Made by a program: the position numbers and the translations under genes
NCBI GenBank assembly: GCA_019751875.1
Contig: JAIEMV010000001.1
Location: 23,991 to 87,990, forward strand
Origin: Hyphomicrobium sp.
Lineage (GTDB): Bacteria > Pseudomonadota > Alphaproteobacteria > Rhizobiales > Hyphomicrobiaceae
Reading direction: 5' to 3'
DNA length: 64,000 nucleotides
Part shown: positions 39,675-47,360 of the stretch, one piece after another
Numbering within the stretch: the stretch's first letter is position 1
Layout of the letters: each line of letters opens with the position of its first letter
Notes under the pieces: generated by a model
Database searches by the model: none
What the model saw: only the letters and a program-made list of their open reading frames with translations
What the model was told of the DNA's origin: nothing

Positions 39675-40715
39675 TCAAGTTCTGAACAGGCCGCGGCGGC
39701 CGAAAAGCGGAGAGCGCTCACCCGGTCCATGCGGTTCGTGGTGAAGGCGCACGACGTAATCGACTTCGGCCTTCGAGCCAGCAACGATTGGCGTGTGCTG
39801 GTGCAGGGTGCGTGGCTCAACATCGAGGATGCGGTGGCGGCCCGTCGAGGCGCCGCCGCCTGCCTGCTCGATGATGAAGGCGAGGGGATTTGCCTCATAC
39901 AGAAGGCGCAGTCGACCAGAGGTGTAGCCGTCGCGAAGATCGGCGGGATAAAGAAAAATCCCGCCGCGTATGAGGATCCTGTAAATGTCGGATACGGGCG
40001 TTGCGGTCCAGCGCATATTGAAGTCTTTGCCGCGAGGACCGTCGCGGCCGCGCAGCAGATCATCGACGTAGATGCGTACGCAGTCTTCCCAGTGACGATA
40101 GTTCGAGCTGTTGATAGCGAACTCGGTTGTGAGCGCGGGAACCGCGACACTGTAGAAGCTGCGGATGAATGTGCGTGTTGCAGGATCGAGCGTGAAAATC
40201 TGCGTACCGGCGCCGACGCTGACGACGAGGCTCGTGTAGGGACCATAGACCGCGAAACCAGCTGCAAGCTGGTTGCGACCCGGCTGCATGAAGCTCGACC
40301 CATCTCCGCCGCTCGCCAAGGCCGGGAGAACCGAAAAAATCGTTCCAAGCGTGATGTTGGCTTCGACGTTCGATGAGCCGTCGATCGGGTCCACCGCGAC
40401 CGCAAGCTTGCCGTCCGCGTGGATACGCAGCGGATTGTCCATCTCCTCTGATGCAAAGCACGAGACGGGGCACGTGCGCAGCCCATCAAGGATCAGGTCG
40501 TTAGCGAGGACATCAATCTTCTTTTGCTGATCGACCCCACTCTGCTTGCCGGTGGTCGCTCCGATTGCGCCTGCGAGAGGACCTTTGCGGATCAAGGCAT
40601 CGATTTCGATGGTAGCTCCGGCGATGGCATCGACGGTTTTGGCCACGGGTTCTCGATCCGGGGAGCGATCGACCCAGCGCGCGAGGTAGTCCGCCAATGT
40701 AATGACGTCCGACAT
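39675..40715 (-). CDS. fbp: Fructose-1,6-bisphosphatase, class I
   Basis: Fbp hydrolyses fructose 1,6-bisphosphate in gluconeogenesis or the Calvin cycle. The 346-residue protein has class I marks: FASEEM (metal ligand), AVDPIDGSSNVEANI (metal and substrate) and RYIGSMV-equivalent region DNLYRILI-like (here SDIYRILIRGG), followed by YLYEANP-like RLLYEANPLAF and EQAGGGAS. It is first in the fbp, prk, rpe, hrpB run and is divergent from the HlyC-like gene. Confidence 0.95.
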   Translation of the reverse strand: MSDVITLADYLARWVDRSPDREPVAKTVDAIAGATIEIDALIRKGPLAGAIGATTGKQSGVDQQKKIDVLANDLILDGLRTCPVSCFASEEMDNPLRIHADGKLAVAVDPIDGSSNVEANITLGTIFSVLPALASGGDGSSFMQPGRNQLAAGFAVYGPYTSLVVSVGAGTQIFTLDPATRTFIRSFYSVAVPALTTEFAINSSNYRHWEDCVRIYVDDLLRGRDGPRGKDFNMRWTATPVSDIYRILIRGGIFLYPADLRDGYTSGRLRLLYEANPLAFIIEQAGGGASTGRHRILDVEPRTLHQHTPIVAGSKAEVDYVVRLHHEPHGPGERSPLFGRRGLFRT

Positions 40716-40953
40716 GCCGATGCTTGGATCCTTCAGGCGCTCGCTTGGCGCGGCAGCAAAAAATTAACGGGAGACGCGATTTTCGCTAAAGTGACGCTCA
40801 AGGCGGTATTTCAGCATACAAATCTGCAAGCAATGGTGAAAATCCATTTTTTGGTGGCTAATCGCGATGCGCGAACTGTCGAGTCTTGCCACAGCAAGCG
40901 GCGTCGCTATAGCGGCTCTGAGATGTGTAGCAACTCCATGAGGATCGAAGTCC

Positions 40954-41487
40954 ATGGCGAAAGGTGACGACGAGAAGCAGAAGGTCGAGCCGGCGGCTGT
41001 GCTGTCAAGAGACGAATTGCGGCGGCGGGCGGCCGTGGCCAAGCAGGTCTCAAGCTCATTCGCCGACATCGTCACCTTGCTCATGCGTTCAGAGACAGAG
41101 CGTAACCGTACTCTGGCGGATCTGGAGTGGATGGTAGTGCCGGCAATGCAGACGGGCCAATTCGCGGTGGCCGAGGCTCAATCGCACGAGACCGGTGTCG
41201 TTGCCCCTTTGGGCGTCGTTCTCTGGGCCATGGTCTCCACCGAGGTGGACAAGCGCCTTACTGCCGAAGCCGGTCAGCCGATGACGCTTGCACCCGGTGA
41301 GTGGCGATCCGGAGACATCCCATGGATAGTGGCTGCGTTCGGGGACAATAAGGTTGTGGGGCAGTTGTTCGAACAACTCTCCAAGAATGTGTTTACGAAA
41401 CAGCCGGCGAAGTTGAGGGCTCGCGATAAGGACGGCAACCCGTTCGTGGGCCGCCTGGAGTTCAAGCCGGGGACACCAGCGGCTTGA
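40954..41487 (+). CDS. HlyC-like toxin-activating lysine acyltransferase, catalytic His not conserved
   Basis: The 177-residue protein aligns with HlyC-type enzymes that fatty-acylate lysines of RTX proteins. The matching segments are LADLEWMVVPAMQTGQFAVAEAQ, VLWAMVSTEVDKRL and EWRSGDIPWIVAAFGD. D121 in SGD matches the catalytic Asp92 of HlyC. HlyC His23 (in SPLHRNW) falls on E49 here (SETERNR). So the expected catalytic histidine is missing, unless a nearby residue replaces it. The N-terminal 35 residues are charged and variable. The type I secretion pair follows after 177 bases, which supports a linked role. No RTX structural gene is in the window. Confidence 0.72.
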   Translation: MAKGDDEKQKVEPAAVLSRDELRRRAAVAKQVSSSFADIVTLLMRSETERNRTLADLEWMVVPAMQTGQFAVAEAQSHETGVVAPLGVVLWAMVSTEVDKRLTAEAGQPMTLAPGEWRSGDIPWIVAAFGDNKVVGQLFEQLSKNVFTKQPAKLRARDKDGNPFVGRLEFKPGTPAA

Positions 41488-41664
41488 TGAAACGTAAACA
41501 CCCGTCTCGACAAGTAACTCATTTGTATAGGCATTTCTTGTTCACAGTTAGCTATCTATGAAGATATCTGTGTCACCAATGCTCCAGTAACCAAGCGCTG
41601 AACAGGAATGCAGGCTCTAGCCTGCTGCTCACCTGCTCAGCGCAATCGGAGCGTTTGTGCCGTC

Positions 41665-43671
41665 ATGAGTTCGCTCTCGTCCGCCCCAGCAGCAAATCCG
41701 ATCCGGCGCACGCTTGCCAGGTCCAAAGACCTTTTCGTTGCAGTTGGGCTGTTCTCCGGCGTGATCAATCTGCTGGCGCTGACTGGCTCCTTCTACATGT
41801 TGCAGGTGTACGATCGGGTTCTGCCTTCCAATAGCGTGGCCACGTTGATCGGTCTCACCGTCCTCATGGCGCTGCTCTATATCGCCAATGGCTTCCTCGA
41901 TTTCATACGCGTTCGCGTGATGGCCCGTGTCGGTGTCCGGGTGGACAACGATGTTCGCGCGAGTGTGTTTCGGGCCATTCGGCTCATGCCCCTCAAGTTC
42001 CGTAAGGCCGGCGATGGTCTGCAGCCGATCCGCGATCTCGATACGATTCGCGGCTTCTGTAGCGGCATGGGTCCGACCGCCTTGTTCGATCTGCCGTGGG
42101 TGCCGATCTATCTCTTCATCGTTTTTCTGCTGCATCCGGCGCTCGGGGTCTTTGCTCTGATTGGCGCCATTATCCTCATCACGCTGACTCTTCTGACCGA
42201 ACAGCAGACGCGCGCGCCTACCCTTTCGGCCGTCAGCAGCGCATCCGAACGATTTGCTTTTGGCGAAGAAACCCGCCGCAACGCGGAAGTCATTCAAGCG
42301 CTTGGCCTTGGCGATCGCATGCTGGCTCGCTGGGAAAGTTTGACTGCTCGTCATGTGACCGATCAGATGATCGCAAACGACGCAGCCGCCGGCATCGGAA
42401 GCATCTCGAAGGTCATGCGACTTTTTCTGCAATCCGGTATTCTAGGGCTTGGCGCCTGGCTCGTCATTCAAGGGGAAGTTTCAGCCGGAACGATCGTCGC
42501 GGCCTCGATCATCATGGCGCGCGCGCTCGCCCCGATCGAGACGGCGATCGCGCATTGGCGCGGTTTCGTCGCGGCGCGTCAGAGCTATGAGCGCCTCACG
42601 AAGATGTTTGCAGTGATGAACATCGGCGGGGATGAGCCTGAAATCGTCGCACTGCCAAAGCCGTCTGCAGCGCTCAGCGTCAGAAACCTTGCCGTCGCAG
42701 CGCCGGGCGAGCGTCATCCGGTGATCCATGGGATTAATTTCTCGCTCGCGGCCGGTGAGGGATTGGGCATCATTGGTCCCAGCGCTTCGGGCAAGTCGAC
42801 TCTGGCGCGCGCGCTGACAGGCATCTGGCAGCCAACGTCACCGAGCGGCAGTGTTCGCCTTGACGGAGCAGCGCTCGATCAATGGTCGCCAGAAGCGCTC
42901 GGGCGGCACATCGGGTACCTTCCTCAGGAAATTGCTTTATTCGCCGGGACGGTCTCCGAAAACATCTCACGGTTCGATCCCGACGCTACGAGCGATCTGA
43001 TCGTGAAAGCGGCGGAGGCAGCGGGTGTGCACGACATGATCGTAAACCTGCCAGATGGCTATCAGACGAAGATTGGCGAGGGCGGCGTGGGACTGTCGGC
43101 CGGCCAGCGGCAGCGCATTGCGTTGGCGCGGGCCCTCTATGGTGATCCCTTTTTGGTCGTTCTCGACGAGCCGAACTCGAACCTCGACACAGCCGGGGAC
43201 AATGCGCTCACAGCTGCCATACGCTCGGTGCGGGCCCGGGGCGGCATCGCCATCGTGATTGCTCATCGGCCGTCGGCCCTTGCAGCCGTCGACAAGGTGT
43301 TGGCGATGACGCGTGGCCAAATAGCGGCCTTTGGACCGAAGGCAGAGGTTCTGAAAGACGTGCTCAGTCACCCGCAGCACGTTCCCGCTCAGCCCGTTGC
43401 ACCCGACCCTGCGGCGGCCGGTGGATCTCACCGCGCGCTGTCCGTCGTGGATATTGTTCCGGTTGAGGCTGCGGGCGGCACGCCGCAGTTGGCCTCCGAC
43501 ACGAAAGTCCGGAAAACCAGAATTGTAGGTTCGGCACGGCCGACAGCGTCGCTGAGGCCAGTTGGAAAGCCAGCAGGTTTAGTCAGCGAATCGGTCGATC
43601 CGGGCAATGCGCCGTATGTGGGCTCTCCAGCTAAAGTGATGGCGGATCGCGACGCAGGAGGCATGCAATGA
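41665..43671 (+). CDS. Type I secretion ABC transporter (permease-ATPase)
   Basis: From the ATG at 41665 the protein has 668 residues. A six-helix ABC transmembrane domain covers about 25-300 and the ATPase about 325-560: IIGPSASGKSTLARALTG (Walker A), VGLSAGQRQRIALARALYG (signature), LVVLDEPNSNLD (Walker B) and IVIAHRPS (H-loop). It lacks a C39 peptidase-like domain, so it resembles the PrtD type that exports proteins with C-terminal signals. A disordered Ala/Pro/Val tail of about 100 residues follows. The ATG at 41608 has its AGGA too close, so the later ATG was preferred. Its stop overlaps the adaptor gene by four bases. Confidence 0.9.
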   Translation: MSSLSSAPAANPIRRTLARSKDLFVAVGLFSGVINLLALTGSFYMLQVYDRVLPSNSVATLIGLTVLMALLYIANGFLDFIRVRVMARVGVRVDNDVRASVFRAIRLMPLKFRKAGDGLQPIRDLDTIRGFCSGMGPTALFDLPWVPIYLFIVFLLHPALGVFALIGAIILITLTLLTEQQTRAPTLSAVSSASERFAFGEETRRNAEVIQALGLGDRMLARWESLTARHVTDQMIANDAAAGIGSISKVMRLFLQSGILGLGAWLVIQGEVSAGTIVAASIIMARALAPIETAIAHWRGFVAARQSYERLTKMFAVMNIGGDEPEIVALPKPSAALSVRNLAVAAPGERHPVIHGINFSLAAGEGLGIIGPSASGKSTLARALTGIWQPTSPSGSVRLDGAALDQWSPEALGRHIGYLPQEIALFAGTVSENISRFDPDATSDLIVKAAEAAGVHDMIVNLPDGYQTKIGEGGVGLSAGQRQRIALARALYGDPFLVVLDEPNSNLDTAGDNALTAAIRSVRARGGIAIVIAHRPSALAAVDKVLAMTRGQIAAFGPKAEVLKDVLSHPQHVPAQPVAPDPAAAGGSHRALSVVDIVPVEAAGGTPQLASDTKVRKTRIVGSARPTASLRPVGKPAGLVSESVDPGNAPYVGSPAKVMADRDAGGMQ

Positions 43672-44984
43672 CTAGCGCCCCGCGCAAGAAGACGGAAGTT
43701 GATGCGAGTGTGAAAGCCTACCTTGTTTCCGGTTTGGCAGTCGTTTTCATTCTTGTCGGCGGTCTTGGAGTTTGGGCGACGACCACGAGTATTGTCGGTG
43801 CCGTCATCGGCTCAGGCGTCGTGGTGGTGGAAAGCAATGTGAAGAAAGTCCAGCATCCGACCGGTGGGATCGTCGGCGAGATCAACGTCAAGAACGGCGA
43901 TCGGGTGAGCGCCGGAGATTTGCTGATCCGGCTCGATGAAACACTGACACGTACCAACGAGCAGATGATTTCCAAGCAGCTCGACCAGCTCATGATGCGT
44001 GAAGCCCGTCTGAAGGCCGAGCGCGACGGCATCGAGGCGATCTCTGTTCCGGCTGTTCTCGCACGCCGGTCGCTGGAGCCCGACGTGGCCGAGATTATCA
44101 GCGGCGAACGAAGTCTGTTCGCATCGCGGCGCGAATCTAAAGCCGGGCAGCTATCGCAGCTCAAGGAAAGAACTGCACAGTTGGCACAGGAGGCTGACGG
44201 CATCGCTGCACAAATCCAGGCAAAGACACGTGAGATAAAGCTGATTGCCGATGAGCTCACGGGCCTTGCTGATCTCCAAGCCAAGCAGCTGGTTACGACG
44301 GCGAAGCTCGCTGCGCTGAAGCGCGAGAAGGCTCGGCTCGAGGGGGAGCTTGGCCAGTATGAAGCCGCGCTTGCACAAACGAAGGGGCGCCGAACGGAAG
44401 TTTCTTTGCAGATGGCCCGTCTCGACCAGGAAATGCGCACGCAGGTTGTCAACGATTTGCGCGAAGCTCAGACGAAAATCGCTGAACTTGTGGAGCGGCA
44501 AACCGCTGCCGCTGATCAGCTGCGGCGTGTCGATATTCGCGCTCCTCAGGATGGCTTCGTGCATCAGCTAGCGGTATTTACCGTCGGAGGTGTGATCAAC
44601 CCCGGGGAACAGATCATGCTCATCGTGCCACAAAATGATCGGCTCCTCGTGGAGGCGAAAATTTCGCCGAGTGATATTGATCAGGTGCGCAAAGGCATGC
44701 AGGCAAGGCTGAGGTTCAGTGCCTTCAGCCAGCAAACGACACCCCAGATCACGGGTGAGGTTGTAAGCTTGTCTCCGGACCTGAACCGCGATCCAATTTC
44801 GGGAGAGATTTTCTTCTCAGCCCGCATTTCCATTTCGGACGAGGAGAGAGCCAAGCTGGGGGCTGATAAGCTGCAACCCGGCCTTCCGGTGGAAGTGCAC
44901 ATCACCACGGAGGAGCGGACGGCGCTGTCCTATCTCGTGAAACCGATGGCAGATCAGATCAACCGCGCATTTCGAGAGCGCTGA
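43668..44984 (+). CDS. HlyD-family membrane fusion (adaptor) protein
   Basis: The 438-residue protein has one N-terminal transmembrane span (about 18-40), a barrel-lipoyl half at GVVVVESNVKKVQHPTGGIV, a long coiled coil (about 85-290, Glu/Lys/Leu/Ala-rich) and a second lipoyl half with RRVDIRAPQDGFVHQLAVFT. LMLIVP-like IMLIVPQNDRLLVEAKI and the C-terminal beta-barrel follow. It bridges the ABC transporter to a TolC-like outer membrane channel, which is not encoded here. The overlap with the ABC gene shows coupling. Confidence 0.92.
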   Translation: MTSAPRKKTEVDASVKAYLVSGLAVVFILVGGLGVWATTTSIVGAVIGSGVVVVESNVKKVQHPTGGIVGEINVKNGDRVSAGDLLIRLDETLTRTNEQMISKQLDQLMMREARLKAERDGIEAISVPAVLARRSLEPDVAEIISGERSLFASRRESKAGQLSQLKERTAQLAQEADGIAAQIQAKTREIKLIADELTGLADLQAKQLVTTAKLAALKREKARLEGELGQYEAALAQTKGRRTEVSLQMARLDQEMRTQVVNDLREAQTKIAELVERQTAAADQLRRVDIRAPQDGFVHQLAVFTVGGVINPGEQIMLIVPQNDRLLVEAKISPSDIDQVRKGMQARLRFSAFSQQTTPQITGEVVSLSPDLNRDPISGEIFFSARISISDEERAKLGADKLQPGLPVEVHITTEERTALSYLVKPMADQINRAFRER

Positions 44985-45036
44985 GACCAAGGCCAAGTCT
45001 GGTCTCGTCGAGCCCGTCGCAGCCCTGCGGCGGCCC

Positions 45037-45050
45037 TTCGCACGTGCGAA
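45037..45050. promoter_or_regulatory. 14-bp perfect palindrome upstream of ftfL
   Basis: TTCGCACGTGCGAA is fully self-complementary and lies 172 bases before the ftfL GTG. It could be an operator; no bound protein is known to me. Confidence 0.35.
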
Positions 45051-45222
45051 CCAAAGCCGCACCGAAACACCTGCGGCGAGATCAACATCAAGCTTGGCGA
45101 TTGCGACTTTAGTCGACATATTCGGCGCCAACCGTCGACCCTAGGTCCTGCAGCTGGCGTCCGCCCGCCGCGCGCGGTTAACTAATTACCACGCATAAGA
45201 AACTCCATCCGAGGGACACGCC

Positions 45223-46899
45223 GTGACCGTGAAGACCGATATCGAGATCGCCCGCGAAGCCAGCATGAAGCCGATCACGGAAGTGGCCCACAAGGTGGGC
45301 ATTCCGGCTGACGCGCTCCTCCAGTACGGACCCACCAAAGCCAAGGTGACGGCGGACTTTATCGACAGCCTGAAGGAGCGCCCGGACGGCAAGCTGATCC
45401 TCGTGACGGCCATTAACCCGACGCCCGCGGGCGAAGGCAAGACGACCACGACGGTGGGTTTGGGCGATGGTCTCAACCGGATTGGCAAAAAGGCGATGAT
45501 GGCGTTGCGCGAACCCTCGCTCGGCCCGTGCTTCGGCGTGAAGGGCGGCGCTGCGGGCGGCGGATATGCGCAGGTCGTGCCCATGGAGGACATCAACCTT
45601 CATTTCACGGGCGACTTCCACGCGATTACCTCGGCACACAATCTCCTTTCCGCGCTGATCGACAATCACATCTATTGGGGCAACAGCCTCGGGATCGACA
45701 GCCGCCGCGTAGAATGGCGCCGCGTGCTGGACATGAACGACCGTGCGCTGCGCTCGATTGTCAATTCGCTGGGAGGCGTCTCTAACGGCTTCCCGCGTGA
45801 AGACGGTTTCGATATCACGGTTGCATCCGAAGTGATGGCGATCCTCTGCCTTGCGAGCGATCTCAAGGATCTGGAGAAGCGGCTCGGCAACATCATCGTC
45901 GCCTACACGCGCGACAAGAAGCCGATTCGCGCGCGCGATGTGAAGGCAGACGGCGCGATGACAGTTCTGCTCAAAGACGCGCTGATGCCGAACCTCGTGC
46001 AGACGCTGGAGAACAATCCGGTCTTCATCCACGGCGGTCCGTTCGCCAACATTGCGCATGGCTGCAACTCGGTGCTCGCAACCAAGACGGCACTCAAGCT
46101 TGCGGACTATGTGGTGACCGAAGCCGGTTTCGGCGCAGACCTTGGGGCCGAAAAGTTCTTCGACATCAAGTGCCGTAAGGCTGGTCTCGCGCCGTCCGCA
46201 GCCGTGATCGTCGCGACGGTGCGCGCTCTCAAGATGCACGGCGGCGTCAAGAAGGAGGACCTGAAGGGTGAGAACGTCGCGGCCGTCGCCAAGGGCTGCG
46301 AAAACCTGAAGCGTCATATCGAGAACATCGCCAAGTTCGGCGTTCCGGCGGTGGTTGCGGTGAACCGGTTTATTACCGACACAGAAGCCGAAATCCAGGA
46401 GGTGATGAAGGCGGCCGAGAGCATGGGGACCAAGGCGTTCCTGTGCACGCATTGGGCGGACGGCGGCAAAGGTACGGAAGCACTGGCGCAGCATGTCGTC
46501 GGCGTTTGCGAAGCCGGCCAGTCGAGCTTCAAGACGCTTTATCCTGAAGAGATGCCATTGCGCGACAAGGTCAAGACGATCGCGACCGAGATCTACCGTG
46601 CGGCCGACATTTCGTGCGACTCGTCTGTGGAGACCCGCTTCAAGGAACTTGAGGCAATGGGCTTCGGGCACCTGCCGGTCTGCATGGCTAAGACGCAGTA
46701 TTCGTTTTCGACCGATCCCAACAAGCGCGGTGCGCCGACAGGGCATGTGGTGCCTGTACGCGAACTGCGTCTCTCGGCTGGCGCGGAGTTCATTGTTGTC
46801 GTAACGGGCGACATCATGACGATGCCCGGGTTGCCGAAAGTTCCGTCGGCCGACACGATCCGTCTGAACGACCAAGGTCAGATCGAAGGTTTGTTCTAA
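45223..46899 (+). CDS. ftfL: Formate-tetrahydrofolate ligase
   Basis: FtfL (Fhs) joins formate to tetrahydrofolate using ATP and, in methylotrophs, carries C1 units from formate into the serine cycle. The 558-residue protein has [18 protein letters not shown] (P-loop-like ATP site), [51 protein letters not shown] and VVAVNRF. The start is GTG with GAGGGA six bases upstream. A strong terminator follows, so it is a single-gene unit. Confidence 0.97.
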   Translation: MTVKTDIEIAREASMKPITEVAHKVGIPADALLQYGPTKAKVTADFIDSLKERPDGKLILVTAINPTPAGEGKTTTTVGLGDGLNRIGKKAMMALREPSLGPCFGVKGGAAGGGYAQVVPMEDINLHFTGDFHAITSAHNLLSALIDNHIYWGNSLGIDSRRVEWRRVLDMNDRALRSIVNSLGGVSNGFPREDGFDITVASEVMAILCLASDLKDLEKRLGNIIVAYTRDKKPIRARDVKADGAMTVLLKDALMPNLVQTLENNPVFIHGGPFANIAHGCNSVLATKTALKLADYVVTEAGFGADLGAEKFFDIKCRKAGLAPSAAVIVATVRALKMHGGVKKEDLKGENVAAVAKGCENLKRHIENIAKFGVPAVVAVNRFITDTEAEIQEVMKAAESMGTKAFLCTHWADGGKGTEALAQHVVGVCEAGQSSFKTLYPEEMPLRDKVKTIATEIYRAADISCDSSVETRFKELEAMGFGHLPVCMAKTQYSFSTDPNKRGAPTGHVVPVRELRLSAGAEFIVVVTGDIMTMPGLPKVPSADTIRLNDQGQIEGLF

Positions 46900-46930
46900 A
46901 GACCGTCAAAATCGCCGACAAAACATGCAG

Positions 46931-46966
46931 CGGGCGCCGGAGAAACCCGGCGCCCGTTCGACTTTT
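46931..46966 (+). terminator. Rho-independent terminator after ftfL
   Basis: A perfect ten-bp stem (CGGGCGCCGG and CCGGCGCCCG, loop AGAAAC) is followed by TTCGACTTTT. It begins 32 bases after the ftfL stop. Confidence 0.8.
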
Positions 46967-47012
46967 GAGGAATTGTGCGGGGCGGCGAATTGGGTGATTT
47001 CCTGACGGTCAA

Positions 47013-47360
47013 ATGTCCACCCGCGAGACCTCCATGCCAGCCGCGCTCCGCTCCACTTCCCCTGCCGAGATGATCGCCATTGAAGTCCGCTTTGTTTCGA
47101 GCCTGACGAAGTTCAGCGACAGCCCGCGCTTCGCGGAGAGAATCGAAGTGGTTGCTGAGACGACCATTGGTGACCTTATCACGCGGTATGGTCTACCCAT
47201 TGATGAAATCGCGCGCGTGCTTTGCAATGGGCGCGACTTGAACCCGGGCACCTATACGGGCGGTAATCTTGATCTCGGCGCGTCGATCAGCGACGGCGAT
47301 GTCATCACGTTCTCCGGTCCGGCACCGGCTATTCCCGGATTGCGCAGCGCCGCCGTTTAG
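47013..47360 (+). CDS. MoaD/ThiS-like ubiquitin-fold protein without C-terminal Gly-Gly
   Basis: The 115-residue frame has a beta-grasp pattern of the MoaD/ThiS type: IAIEVRFVSSLTKF, TTIGDLITRYGLP, VLCNGRDLNPG and the closing SISDGDVITFSGPAPA. Sulfur carriers of this fold end in Gly-Gly, but here the chain continues to IPGLRSAAV, so it cannot be thiocarboxylated in the usual way unless processed. The N-terminal 19 residues look unstructured; an internal ATG at 47070 (MIAIEV) is an alternative start and neither has a strong ribosome site. The stop overlaps the end of the convergent gene at 47357 by four bases. Confidence 0.6.
   Translation: MSTRETSMPAALRSTSPAEMIAIEVRFVSSLTKFSDSPRFAERIEVVAETTIGDLITRYGLPIDEIARVLCNGRDLNPGTYTGGNLDLGASISDGDVITFSGPAPAIPGLRSAAV

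Noticed and set aside
40470..40477. GCACGTGC inside fbp
   Set aside because: It lies within coding sequence and shows that this core also occurs by chance in the window.
44983..45006. Inverted repeat GAGACCA/TGGTCTC at the hlyD stop
   Set aside because: Only seven base pairs and no T-run follow; too weak to call a terminator.
45178..46875. 565-residue open frame antisense to ftfL
   Set aside because: It is a shadow of a highly biased coding sequence with no ribosome site or recognisable domain.
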